Positions 7,357-15,725 of a stretch of 64,000 nucleotides of DNA are shown one piece after another (positions within the stretch are counted from its first letter, which is position 1; each line of letters begins with the position of its first letter). The translations under genes and the position numbers were made by a program. The notes beneath the pieces are model-generated. The model saw only the letters and a program-made list of their open reading frames with translations. It was not told the DNA's origin and searched no databases. This stretch comes from Actinomycetes bacterium. Lineage in GTDB: Bacteria > Actinomycetota > Actinomycetes > Mycobacteriales > Mycobacteriaceae. The DNA lies in contig JAEYUQ010000007.1 of the NCBI GenBank assembly GCA_023432405.1, forward strand, positions 62,001 to 126,000, written 5' to 3'.

Positions 7357-8048
7357 TGAAAATTCTCGTGGCAGATGATGAAAAAGCCGTCCGTGATTCG
7401 CTTCGGCGCTCGCTTGTATTTAATGGCTACGAGGTGGTGTTGGCAGAAGATGGCGCTGCCGCTCTTGAAGGCGCGCAGAAAGAAGAGCCGGATCTTCTCC
7501 TTATTGATGTGATGATGCCCAAATTGGATGGGTTGGAGGTGTGTCGACGCCTGCGAAGTAGCGGATACAGCAGGCCGATTATGGTGCTGACGGCTCGGGA
7601 TCAGGTTGCCGATCGCGTTGCTGGACTGGATGCTGGTGCCGATGACTATCTCCCCAAGCCTTTTGCGTTAGAGGAATTGTTCGCACGGGTTCGATCTTTG
7701 CTTCGTCGTTACTCAGTGGAAAAAACGATTGATGCTAATGAAAGTGAGCTTAGCTTCGAGGATCTCAGGATGGATTTAAATACTCGGGAGGTGTTCCGAG
7801 GGGACCATCCTATTTCCTTAACCCGAACTGAGTTCACGCTCTTAGAACTGTTTATGAACAACCCGCACAAGGTTTTGACCAGACAAAGCATTCTTGAAGA
7901 TGTGTGGGGATATGACTTTCCTACGTCCGGGAATGCCTTGGAGGTTTACATCGGGTATTTGCGCCGGAAAACCGAGGCTCACGGGGAAGGCCGTCTTATC
8001 CAAACTGTGCGCGGCGTAGGTTACGTGCTTAAGGAGGCTGAAGAGTGA
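7356..8048 (+). CDS. mprA: Two-component response regulator MprA
   Basis: An OmpR/PhoB-class regulator of 230 residues. The receiver domain (residues 1-115) has acidic pocket D7-D8, phospho-acceptor D51 in LLIDVMMPKLDG, and K101 in YLPKPF. The C-terminal winged helix (about 130-228) shows LTRTEFTLLELFMNNP and RRKTEAHGEGRLIQTVRGVGYVL. It overlaps mprB by 4 bases (GTGA). The neighbours mprB, pepD and moaB reproduce the mycobacterial mprAB-pepD-moaB2 locus, where MprA answers envelope stress and activates sigE, sigB and pepD. The same regulon is inferred here. Confidence 0.95.
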   Translation: MKILVADDEKAVRDSLRRSLVFNGYEVVLAEDGAAALEGAQKEEPDLLLIDVMMPKLDGLEVCRRLRSSGYSRPIMVLTARDQVADRVAGLDAGADDYLPKPFALEELFARVRSLLRRYSVEKTIDANESELSFEDLRMDLNTREVFRGDHPISLTRTEFTLLELFMNNPHKVLTRQSILEDVWGYDFPTSGNALEVYIGYLRRKTEAHGEGRLIQTVRGVGYVLKEAEE

Positions 8049-9760
8049 TTCTGTTGCGGCCGAGTATCGACGCTCAGCGCGCAACTCTCAAGGCCGCGTT
8101 GGGTGCCACGAGGCTTCCTGAGAACCACGAAGACATTGACTCTTCCGATGGTTCTCCTCATACTATCCCGCAGCAATCAGCCTTTTTAACTCGGACGAAT
8201 GATCTTGAGCCTTTGCTCCATTGGCTGTCTCCTCAGAGGTTTGTTTCGGGGCGTCGTGAGGGTTGTCTTTCTCGGTTGAAAGATCAACGAAACATTCCTT
8301 TGCGCCTCAGAATTGCAGCTCTTACAGCTATTTTGGTGGCGGTTATTGTTATTTTAATGTCTACGGTGGCCTATGCCACCGTGTATCAATCACTCACATT
8401 CTCATTGGATAACCAGCTGGAAGATAAGGCCTCTACACTCCTCACACGTATTGAGTCTGACCCTTCAGAAGGTAATGTTGAGCGCCTTGTTCCCCTTTTC
8501 AAAAGCTCTAACCCCACTATCCGTATATCTCTGAATCCTTCCGGGAGCGTTCACTACTACGGGGATAACCTCAGTGCCCTTGCTGATGCCACGAAGAGAA
8601 GTGGTGAGGATACCTCTATTAAAACCGTTGGCAATGAGCGAGTTATCACTAAAACAGGCAACGGTGATTCCTCAGTAGTGCTTGCGCGAGGACTTACTGA
8701 TATTCACACCATTGTGTTAATCCTTGCTGTGGTTCTTCTTGGAGTGGCCCTGACAGGAGTGTTACTAGCAATTTTTGCTGGCTACATAGTAGCTAGTGTG
8801 GCACTGCGTCCGATTGCAGATTTACAAGAAACAACGGAATACATTGCTAAAACTGATGATCTGCGTCCTATAGAGATTAGCGGCAAAGATGAGATTGCGA
8901 ATCTGGCGCAGAGTTTCAACTCTATGTTGGCTGCTCTTTCAGATTCTCGACGCAAGCAGGCGGAGTTTGTGGCAGATGCAGGCCATGAGCTCAAGACTCC
9001 ACTTACATCTATGCGGACGAATATCGAGATGCTGCTGATGATGCAAAACGAAGCTGTGAAGAACAAGTTTACGGCTGAGGATATGGCAGAGATGGAGCAT
9101 GACATCATGGCTCAAATGGATGAGCTGACCCAGCTTGTCCAGGATTTAGTGGATCTGTCTCGAGGGGAATCAAAGCAGTCTCTTCAGGATGATGTCGATA
9201 TGGAGGAAACGCTCTTTGACTCTATGGAACGTGTGAAGAATCGCCGTCAGGATGTCACATTTCGCCTGGAGACATTTCCGTGGGCTTTCCGAGGAGATGC
9301 TTTCGGTATGAGCAGGGCAGTGGTCAATCTCATGGATAATGCGGCGAAATGGTCACCGCCTAATGGTGTAGTAAGGGTGAAGATGATTCCTGTTTCAGAA
9401 GATGCCATTGAGATCACCTTCTCGGATTCAGGCCCTGGAATCTCTCCCGAGGAACGTTCTAAGGTGTTTCAGCGTTTCTATCGTTCTGTGGAGGCGCGAA
9501 AGATGCCTGGGTCTGGTCTGGGGCTATCCATCGTTCACCAAACCGTAGAGAAACATGGTGGCACTATCACTGCTGAGGAATCCGATGATGGAGGGGCCAT
9601 GATCAGAATCCACCTTCCCTCAAATCTTCACAACAAATCCACCGAACCTGTCCTCAAACCGGAAAACCTTGACGACGTCGCGCATTTGGTGCAGAAGCGA
9701 GGTAGTAACTCTCGACGAGTAGGTGAGGAGTTCATCCAGAAGTGGTCTAGGCAGCGCTAA
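8045..9760 (+). CDS. mprB: Sensor histidine kinase MprB
   Basis: A 571-residue membrane kinase. About 85 unusual N-terminal residues precede the first membrane helix (about 90-112, ALTAILVAVIVILM). An extracytoplasmic sensor region follows, then a second helix near 226-254 and a HAMP linker. The HisKA domain has the phospho-acceptor H314 in GHELKTPLTS. The HATPase domain has the N-box NLMDNAAKWS, DSGPGISPEERSKVF and GSGLGLSIV. Start GTG 8045 overlaps the mprA stop. The N-terminal extension is longer than in M. tuberculosis MprB, and no internal start codon gives an obviously better protein. It pairs with MprA to sense envelope stress. Confidence 0.94.
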   Translation: MILLRPSIDAQRATLKAALGATRLPENHEDIDSSDGSPHTIPQQSAFLTRTNDLEPLLHWLSPQRFVSGRREGCLSRLKDQRNIPLRLRIAALTAILVAVIVILMSTVAYATVYQSLTFSLDNQLEDKASTLLTRIESDPSEGNVERLVPLFKSSNPTIRISLNPSGSVHYYGDNLSALADATKRSGEDTSIKTVGNERVITKTGNGDSSVVLARGLTDIHTIVLILAVVLLGVALTGVLLAIFAGYIVASVALRPIADLQETTEYIAKTDDLRPIEISGKDEIANLAQSFNSMLAALSDSRRKQAEFVADAGHELKTPLTSMRTNIEMLLMMQNEAVKNKFTAEDMAEMEHDIMAQMDELTQLVQDLVDLSRGESKQSLQDDVDMEETLFDSMERVKNRRQDVTFRLETFPWAFRGDAFGMSRAVVNLMDNAAKWSPPNGVVRVKMIPVSEDAIEITFSDSGPGISPEERSKVFQRFYRSVEARKMPGSGLGLSIVHQTVEKHGGTITAEESDDGGAMIRIHLPSNLHNKSTEPVLKPENLDDVAHLVQKRGSNSRRVGEEFIQKWSRQR

Positions 9761-9861
9761 ATGCTGTCACCGAGGCGCTAGCTGAGGATTTCAGCTCCTG
9801 CCGACTTTTTTGGGGAATTTTCAGGTATCTGAGTAGGAGAACTTCAGCCATTTGGTTCATA

Positions 9862-12501
9862 ATGGCAGACATGTACGATGACGATGAGATCCTTTCGGAT
9901 GCTGAGAAAGTTGCCAAGAAACTGCCAAAGGGTTTCCTTGAGCAAGATGACAGTGCAGGGAACTCAGGTTCCAAGCGATCTTCGCATTCTGGTTGGCGCG
10001 AATCCCGCCACTTCTCCCGCGAGGAGTCAGAGGGTACTCCACAGAGAACCTCTCGGCGCGCTCCGAGCCACTCTCGTGGCGATAATACTTTTCAGATTCC
10101 AGATGCTCTCATTGCTGAATCTGAAGCTCAGAAAGCTCAGACTGAGGTTGAATATACAGCTGAAATACCTGTGACTGATGAGCTTGTTGATGAGCGGCAG
10201 GGTGCTGAGCCTGAGGGTGTGCAGTCGCAGGTGGTTGAGCCGCAGGGTGCTGAGCCTGAGGGTGTGCAGTCGCAGGGTGCTGAGCCGCAGGGTGCTGAGC
10301 CTGAGGGTGCGCAGTCGCAGGTGGTTGAGCCGGAGGGTGCTGAGCCTGAGGGTGATGCTGCATCGTCAGAGGGAGATTCTGACTCTCCTGATCTCTCCTA
10401 TGAGTGGTCTGCAGCGTCCTGGAACTCTGCCTCTTCTGTGGAGGACACGCTCACTGATATACCCGGTGAGGTTTCTTCTGCCCCTGAAAACGTTGTGAGT
10501 GAGCCCTCTACCTCAAGTGATGGGGAGGATCAGGCTTCAACGGTTTCCGAGGTCACAGAGGAAAAGAACTATTCACCTGAGAACTATAGCTCTGCTGAGA
10601 CATATGGCGATGAGGAACCCTTCTCGAGGAGTTTCTTTGACCGTGAGACTGTGCATAGTGCTCCAGTGAGAAATGGACTATTCCCCCCGAAAGAAAATGA
10701 CTCTCAGGTGGAAGACTTCCAGGATGAAGATGTCACATACTCCGAGTCAACCTACAGTGAAGCGCCCTACAGTGAGACGTCATATACGCAGACCGCTGAC
10801 AGCCAGCCTTCCAATGCTGAATCCCCAGACAGTGAGTTGTCAGATGCTGAGAACTCCTATGCTGAGCCAGGCTATAGCGTTTTCTCGGAGGTAGAGTCCC
10901 CACAGGTGGAGTCCACCGAGGTAAAAGCTGAAGAGGTAGACCACAGCCAGCCAGAGCCGGAGCGCCCCTCTGAGAACCTCCATCCTCAGGAAGCCTCAGT
11001 GGAGTCTCCTGTTATTCCCAGTTGGCCCTCACTGCGCGAAAGCTCTGCTCAGCCGCAGCGGGTTGTTTCTGAATCCCAGGAGGCTGTTTCTGAACAGCAG
11101 CAGGCTGTTCCTCAGCCGCAGCGGGTTGTTTCTGAGGCCCAGCAGGCTATTTCAGAACCCCAGCACGTGGCCCCTCAAGTCCATCAGAGTGTTTCTCCAC
11201 AGCAGCCCGGTGTTACTCAGCCGGCTCTTTCCTCTCTCGCGCAGGATTCTTTCGCTCCGGTTCAGGCCCCCTCTGTTCTCTCAGAAGATTCTGCCCCGGA
11301 GAAGAAGACCAAGAAGTCTCGTAGAGGTTTAGGTTTTGTTGGAGCCACAAGTCTTGCTCTAGTGGCAGGGCTTATTGGTGGTGCTGCGGGTGGATTCGGC
11401 ATCTACAAGTACTTGGATCAGGATGACACCACCCTCACCTCGGTAACGTCCACAGGACTCACACAGCAGTCTGGTTCCTCCAACAAGGGTGGAGCTAACA
11501 GTGTAGAAGCAGTGGCAGCGAAGGTGCTTCCCTCTGTTGTCTCCATTGATGTGTATAGTCAAGCCGCCACAACCGGCTCCTTCCTTGATCCCTTCTTCGG
11601 AATGGAAGGATTCCCGGAACAGCAAATGTCGGCTGAAGGTTCCGGATCAATCATCTCTGAAGACGGTGCCGTTTTGACTAACAACCATGTGGTTGCCGGT
11701 CTCGGTACTGATGTCAGTATTGATGTCACACTTCACGACGGTCGCGTGTTCCCCGCCGATGTGGTTGCTACAGACCCCTCTTCTGATATCGCCGTCATCA
11801 AGTTGCGGGGAGTCAGTGGGCTTACTCCCATTGCCTTCGGAGATTCCAATGCTCTTCAGGTGGGCCAGCCGGTAGTAGCGGTGGGATCGCCCCTTGGTTT
11901 GAGCGCCACTGTCACCTCAGGCATTGTGTCTGCTCTCAACCGGCCCATTAGTGCCACTGGTGGAGATATGACTGGCCAGGATCAGCAGGCCATTATCAAC
12001 GCTGTGCAGACTGATGCTGCCATCAACCCCGGAAACTCCGGAGGGCCTCTCGTCGATATGAACGGTGCTCTTATCGGTATGAACTCCGTGATTGCCTCCA
12101 CTGGGCAGTCCCAGGAGACTGCAGGCAACATTGGTTTGGGTTTTGCTATTCCATCGAACTATGCCAAGCGCACCGCAGATCAGCTCCTCACTAAGAAGCA
12201 AGCTGTTCAGCCAATGCTAGGCGTCAATATCTTGAGCAGTTCTGATCCCCGCACTGTTGGAATTCATGGTGCGCCTATAGCCCAGGTCAATCCCAACACC
12301 CCTGGGGAAGCGGCAGGTCTTCAGCCCGGCGATGTCATCACGAAAGTCAATGACACTCTCATTGAGCGCTCTGAGGACCTCATTGCAACCATTCGTTCTC
12401 AGGACTTCGGTGCCACTGTGACACTGACTGTCACTGATGAAAACGGTGCTAACGAGCGCACCGTACAGGTGACGCTGACAGGGGAAGACGTCACAGGGTA
12501 G
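9862..12501 (+). CDS. pepD: HtrA-type serine protease PepD with long repetitive acidic N-terminus
   Basis: The 879-residue protein is nearly twice the size of M. tuberculosis PepD. Residues 1-about 485 are cytoplasmic, acidic and low-complexity, with 15-residue repeats (GAEPEGVQSQ type) at about 113-164, Ser/Tyr-rich TYSEAPYSE repeats, and a Gln-rich QPQRVVSE repeat area. A membrane helix (about 490-512) follows a KKTKKSRR positive patch. The trypsin-like domain has the triad H609 (TNNHVV), D642 (SSDIAV) and S726 (NPGNSGGPL). A PDZ domain lies at about 785-870 (PGEAAGLQPGDVITKVN). ATG 9862 or ATG 9871 could be the start; CATAAT just upstream suggests a leaderless transcript. Its role is envelope protein quality control downstream of MprAB. 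Confidence 0.93.
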   Translation: MADMYDDDEILSDAEKVAKKLPKGFLEQDDSAGNSGSKRSSHSGWRESRHFSREESEGTPQRTSRRAPSHSRGDNTFQIPDALIAESEAQKAQTEVEYTAEIPVTDELVDERQGAEPEGVQSQVVEPQGAEPEGVQSQGAEPQGAEPEGAQSQVVEPEGAEPEGDAASSEGDSDSPDLSYEWSAASWNSASSVEDTLTDIPGEVSSAPENVVSEPSTSSDGEDQASTVSEVTEEKNYSPENYSSAETYGDEEPFSRSFFDRETVHSAPVRNGLFPPKENDSQVEDFQDEDVTYSESTYSEAPYSETSYTQTADSQPSNAESPDSELSDAENSYAEPGYSVFSEVESPQVESTEVKAEEVDHSQPEPERPSENLHPQEASVESPVIPSWPSLRESSAQPQRVVSESQEAVSEQQQAVPQPQRVVSEAQQAISEPQHVAPQVHQSVSPQQPGVTQPALSSLAQDSFAPVQAPSVLSEDSAPEKKTKKSRRGLGFVGATSLALVAGLIGGAAGGFGIYKYLDQDDTTLTSVTSTGLTQQSGSSNKGGANSVEAVAAKVLPSVVSIDVYSQAATTGSFLDPFFGMEGFPEQQMSAEGSGSIISEDGAVLTNNHVVAGLGTDVSIDVTLHDGRVFPADVVATDPSSDIAVIKLRGVSGLTPIAFGDSNALQVGQPVVAVGSPLGLSATVTSGIVSALNRPISATGGDMTGQDQQAIINAVQTDAAINPGNSGGPLVDMNGALIGMNSVIASTGQSQETAGNIGLGFAIPSNYAKRTADQLLTKKQAVQPMLGVNILSSSDPRTVGIHGAPIAQVNPNTPGEAAGLQPGDVITKVNDTLIERSEDLIATIRSQDFGATVTLTVTDENGANERTVQVTLTGEDVTG
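10198..10353 (+). repeat. 45-base tandem repeat inside pepD
   Basis: Three full units begin at 10198, 10243 and 10288, followed by a partial unit to 10353. Each encodes the 15-residue pattern (Q/E)GAEPEG(V/A)QSQ(VV/GA)EP. Being a multiple of three, gain or loss of units keeps the frame, so length variation between strains is expected. Confidence 0.9.
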
Positions 12502-12547
12502 ATTACAAGTATTCTCTTCTGCACTCTTGAGCGATTAAGGACTTGGA

Positions 12548-13129
12548 ATGGACACATCAGATATGTTGATCCCTACGAGCGATGGTTTGGACATCGCTGA
12601 TCCAGATCCTTCTGATCTCATTGCCCAGGAACAAGAAGAGGATACTCAGCCCCGGCGTAAGGCTCTGGTTGTAGTGGTGACAGACCATCCTCGTCAGGAG
12701 ACTGACGAGCTACGCCCCCTGTTTAGCATTCTGCTTCGTGAAGCGGGTTTTGAGATGGCTGGCTGCGTCACCGTGAGCTCGAAGAAGTCGAAAATTCGGG
12801 AAGCGATTGAGACAGGCGTCGTTGGTGGTATTGATCTTGTTATTACGGTTGGCGGAACAGGCGTAGGCCCGCGGGACAAGACTCCCGAGGCCACCGCCTC
12901 CGTCTTGGATCAAAGGCTCAATGGCATTGATCAGGCTCTTCGCTTCTCAGGGCTTTCCTGTGGGGCAGTTGATGCCTGTACCTCACGAGGGATTGCTGGA
13001 GTGTCTGGTTCCACGGTGGTGGTGAATTTGGCAGATTCGCGGCCAGCCATTCGAGACGGTATGGCTATGCTTGGTCAGCTTGTTCATCACGTGATTGATC
13101 AGCTGCAAACGTACAGTATTGACCAGTAA
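12548..13129 (+). CDS. moaB: MoaB/Mog-family molybdopterin-binding protein
   Basis: The product has 193 residues with about 40 N-terminal acidic residues before the MoaB fold. Motifs include VVTDHPRQ, LVITVGGTGVGPRDKTPEA (the TGGTG-type molybdopterin-binding loop and D/E pair) and SRGIAGVSGSTVVVNL. Family members adenylylate molybdopterin during molybdenum cofactor synthesis. Position directly after pepD matches moaB2 in mycobacteria, whose link to the stress locus is unexplained. AAGGA 8 bases upstream of ATG 12548 supports the start. No other Moco genes are nearby, and the MoeA-like gene at 15726 appears to be the divisome protein Glp. Confidence 0.88.
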   Translation: MDTSDMLIPTSDGLDIADPDPSDLIAQEQEEDTQPRRKALVVVVTDHPRQETDELRPLFSILLREAGFEMAGCVTVSSKKSKIREAIETGVVGGIDLVITVGGTGVGPRDKTPEATASVLDQRLNGIDQALRFSGLSCGAVDACTSRGIAGVSGSTVVVNLADSRPAIRDGMAMLGQLVHHVIDQLQTYSIDQ

Positions 13130-13148
13130 GGCTCCCGAGGTTTCATCT

Positions 13149-13349
13149 ATGGGAGGAAAACCTAGAAGGAGAGTACATCGCCCCTCGGTCAGCACACACT
13201 ATGATCGCACTGCTGATCGCCCCACGGAACCTCAGGCTCCCCAAGGGGATGATGATAGGGTAGTGCTGATGGATGATGAGGAAGAACCTCTCATCGGGCT
13301 AGAGTTCTGGCTGAATCAACAGCCCCCACATTACGGAGGGAACATTTAG
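13149..13349 (+). CDS. Small acidic protein of unknown function
   Basis: The 66-residue frame starts at ATG 13149, 20 bases after the moaB stop. It begins MGGKPRRRVHRPSVS (basic), has a central DDDRVVLMDDEEE acidic patch, and ends FWLNQQPPHYGGNI. No signal peptide or membrane helix is seen. The basic-acidic-aromatic layout and codon use look like a real gene. It overlaps the convergent SAF gene by 4 bases. I do not recognise the family. In relatives this position near moaB often holds mscL, which is absent here. Confidence 0.6.
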   Translation: MGGKPRRRVHRPSVSTHYDRTADRPTEPQAPQGDDDRVVLMDDEEEPLIGLEFWLNQQPPHYGGNI

Positions 13350-14020
13350 CCACGGCCACCCGAAATAACCACTGTCAATTGTGTGTTAAGCCCAATAGCA
13401 GCTACCTGCGCTGCAAGGTCATGGGGCAGTTCCACTAACAAGGTTTCGGGAGAGTCTTTCGTCTGCGGTGCCGCCACCACAACCGTGGCATTACTGGCAA
13501 TCACATCTGACGCTGAAGGTTCTGCCTGTTGAGTGCCGTGCGCCTGGGCATCAGGAGTGAGGGAAACTGGATCCTGAGGCACACCTGGCTTCCTTGCTGC
13601 AATAATCGATACCCTATCCCCGTGGCGTAGAACGGGAATAATATCCGGATTAGCCAGTGCTAGGGGAACAAGATCAAACCCAGCTTGTTGATGTGACGGT
13701 GCCACCACTTTATGAGGTGTCACAATTTCCCCCGGTTCTAAGGTGGTGGCTACCACGAGTCCAGTGACATCAGAGATGGACTGATAGGCGCTATCCGGAG
13801 TGAGGTCATCGGGGACAGGGGTGAGCGTTAGACAGTCCTCCGTCAAAGTACTTCCGGGAGTTACGGTTTGTGTCATGACAACCAGGGAATTATCAGAGGG
13901 CTGAGCTTGCCCCATGGCTGAGAACACTGCCACAACAATAAGGAAACCTGCTCCCGTGCGACGAAGAAGTAGAGTTCTCTGCCAGCCGGGCGTTTTCAAG
14001 ATCTCAAGTAACCGATCCAC
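13346..14020 (-). CDS. SAF-domain (CpaB/RcpC-like) membrane-anchored protein
   Basis: The 224-residue protein has a basic cytoplasmic start, one membrane helix at about 23-40 (GAGFLIVVAVFSAMG) and an extracytoplasmic SAF-like beta-clip domain with VTPGSTLTEDCLTLTPVP, VVATTLEPGEIVTPHKV and LRHGDRVSII. CpaB/RcpC proteins with this pattern act in Flp pilus assembly, but there are no pilus genes here and similar orphan genes sit beside the FTHF cyclo-ligase gene in corynebacteria. The role is unknown. It follows fthC by 27 bases on the same strand and may be co-transcribed with it. Confidence 0.75.
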   Translation of the reverse strand: MDRLLEILKTPGWQRTLLLRRTGAGFLIVVAVFSAMGQAQPSDNSLVVMTQTVTPGSTLTEDCLTLTPVPDDLTPDSAYQSISDVTGLVVATTLEPGEIVTPHKVVAPSHQQAGFDLVPLALANPDIIPVLRHGDRVSIIAARKPGVPQDPVSLTPDAQAHGTQQAEPSASDVIASNATVVVAAPQTKDSPETLLVELPHDLAAQVAAIGLNTQLTVVISGGRG

Positions 14021-14047
14021 ACTGGTATTGGACTGAGAAGGAAGAAT

Positions 14048-14614
14048 TCAGGGTTCCGAAGAAAGCGCCTCTTGGATACTGGACTCAGTAATGATGAGGT
14101 TCACACTGACGTCATGTTCTTCTTGGGGAATATCCTCACAAACTTCCCAGGAGTAGGCGAGGGCAGCGCAGGGAGCAGTCCTGTTACTGAGGAAACGGTC
14201 ATAGTATCCTCCGCCTTTTCCTAGGCGCACACCTGTGGGAGTTATCCCCAGCGTTGGGACAAAGAGAAAATCACACCGCGGATTTCGCAGACGCTGCCCC
14301 CTCGGTTCCAGGATTCCATAGGCGCCGACGCTGAGATTCTCCCACCCTGTAAAGCGGCTCCAACTGAGGGTTCCATCTGCAAGAGAGATGGGGAGCCATA
14401 CCTCGCAGATGGCCTCTAGTTGTTTGACAAGTTGGCGGCCGCCGGGTTCTCCAGGAAGCCCAATATAGGCTGCAACGGTGGAGACGTGACGGGCAACAGC
14501 GAGATCTGTGGCATGGCGAGCGAAAGCGACGTCGTAAAGGGCACGCTGACTTGGAGTAATGCTGCGGCGTTTCTGCAGAAGAGTTGAGCGCAGCTCAGAT
14601 TTTGTAAAGGACAT
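14048..14614 (-). CDS. 5-formyltetrahydrofolate cyclo-ligase
   Basis: From ATG 14614 the product has 188 residues. GGAAAG precedes this ATG, which is why it is preferred over the upstream in-frame start at 14659. The enzyme converts 5-formyl-THF to 5,10-methenyl-THF with ATP. The N-terminal LRSTLLQKRRSI, central GILEPRG, and the signature VPTLGITPTGVRLGKGGGYYDRFL identify the family (YgfA/FAU1). It lies divergent from galU, as in M. tuberculosis Rv0992c/Rv0993. Confidence 0.92.
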   Translation of the reverse strand: MSFTKSELRSTLLQKRRSITPSQRALYDVAFARHATDLAVARHVSTVAAYIGLPGEPGGRQLVKQLEAICEVWLPISLADGTLSWSRFTGWENLSVGAYGILEPRGQRLRNPRCDFLFVPTLGITPTGVRLGKGGGYYDRFLSNRTAPCAALAYSWEVCEDIPQEEHDVSVNLIITESSIQEALSSEP

Positions 14615-14686
14615 ATCTTTCCGTTCAGGGTTGAGAAAGCCTAACTCAACGATAAGCAAGGGGGCAGCAAGGTAAAATCGTTGCCT

Positions 14687-15622
14687 ATGAATACGCCGTC
14701 ATTGTCTCTGTGCGAACACAAATTCGGGGTGAAAACTGTTGTAGTTCCAGCTGCTGGATTGGGAACCCGGTTTTTACCCGCTACCAAGACGGTACCCAAA
14801 GAATTACTGCCCGTGGTGGATACTCCTGGTATTGAACTAATTGCCGAGGAAGCCGCCCAGCTTGGTGCAACAAGGATGGCAGTTATCACTGCTCCTTCTA
14901 AACAGGAGGTCTTGCGACATTTTGACGCCTTTCCACTGTTAGAAGAAACCCTCCAGCAGCGAGGGAAAGACGATGTGCTTGCGAAGGTTCAGCGGGCTCA
15001 CACTCTCATCACTCCCGTACCTGTGGAGCAGGAACGCCCTTTGGGGCTAGGGCACGCCGTCAGTTTGGCAGAACAGGTCATTGACCAGGATGAAGACTTA
15101 ATAGCTGTTATGTTGCCTGATGATCTGGTGTTGCCTATGGGGGTCATGCAGACGATGGCAGATGTTCGTGCCGCAAAGGGCGGTTCTGTGCTGTGTGCGG
15201 TGGAGGTAACTCCCGAGGAGATTCACAACTACGGGGTTTTTGACGTTGCTGACGTTCCCGGTGAACCGGACGTGAAAAAAGTCTTGGGAATGGTGGAAAA
15301 GCCGAGTAAAGAGCACGCTCCGTCCCATTTTGCTGCCACAGGCAGATACCTGTTAGATCGCAGCATTTTCGACGCCCTTCGTCGTATTACTCCAGGAAAA
15401 GGCGGGGAGTTACAGCTCACCGATGCTATTGCACTTCTTATTGCCGAAGGACATCCTGTCCACGTTGTGATTCACCGTGGGAAAAGGCATGACCTGGGTA
15501 ATCCCGGAGGTTATATTCCGGCCTGCGTAGATTTCGGACTTTCTCATCCCGTATATGGTGAAGTCCTCAGGAAGGTTTTACCCGAGATCTTAGCTGAGCA
15601 TGGTGTCAATGGTGCAGAATAA
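14687..15622 (+). CDS. galU: UTP-glucose-1-phosphate uridylyltransferase GalU
   Basis: GalU makes UDP-glucose for trehalose, glycogen and envelope glycans. The 311-residue product from ATG 14687 has the nucleotidyltransferase signature VVPAAGLGTRFLPATKTVPK at residues 17-36, the EQERPLGLGHAV loop, the Asp-containing LPDDLV and the VEKPS motif. An in-frame TTG two codons upstream is less likely as start. The length is normal. It is the first gene of the galU-glp-rimJ-glpR block known from mycobacteria and corynebacteria. Confidence 0.96.
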   Translation: MNTPSLSLCEHKFGVKTVVVPAAGLGTRFLPATKTVPKELLPVVDTPGIELIAEEAAQLGATRMAVITAPSKQEVLRHFDAFPLLEETLQQRGKDDVLAKVQRAHTLITPVPVEQERPLGLGHAVSLAEQVIDQDEDLIAVMLPDDLVLPMGVMQTMADVRAAKGGSVLCAVEVTPEEIHNYGVFDVADVPGEPDVKKVLGMVEKPSKEHAPSHFAATGRYLLDRSIFDALRRITPGKGGELQLTDAIALLIAEGHPVHVVIHRGKRHDLGNPGGYIPACVDFGLSHPVYGEVLRKVLPEILAEHGVNGAE

Positions 15623-15725
15623 ATAAGAAGGTAACCTCTGTACTAGGTTGTGAACAAAGTAGCCTAGACTGGCATCATTACTAGAAATAGCCTTGAGGTG
15701 CCCTGCAGGGAAGGAAGAGTGACTG

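Noticed and set aside
10109..10498. Repetitive frames on both strands (QHPPAQ-like and RVLSRRVLSLR-like)
   Set aside because: They are alternative readings of the 45-base repeat within pepD, not separate genes or a CRISPR array: there are no spacers between units.
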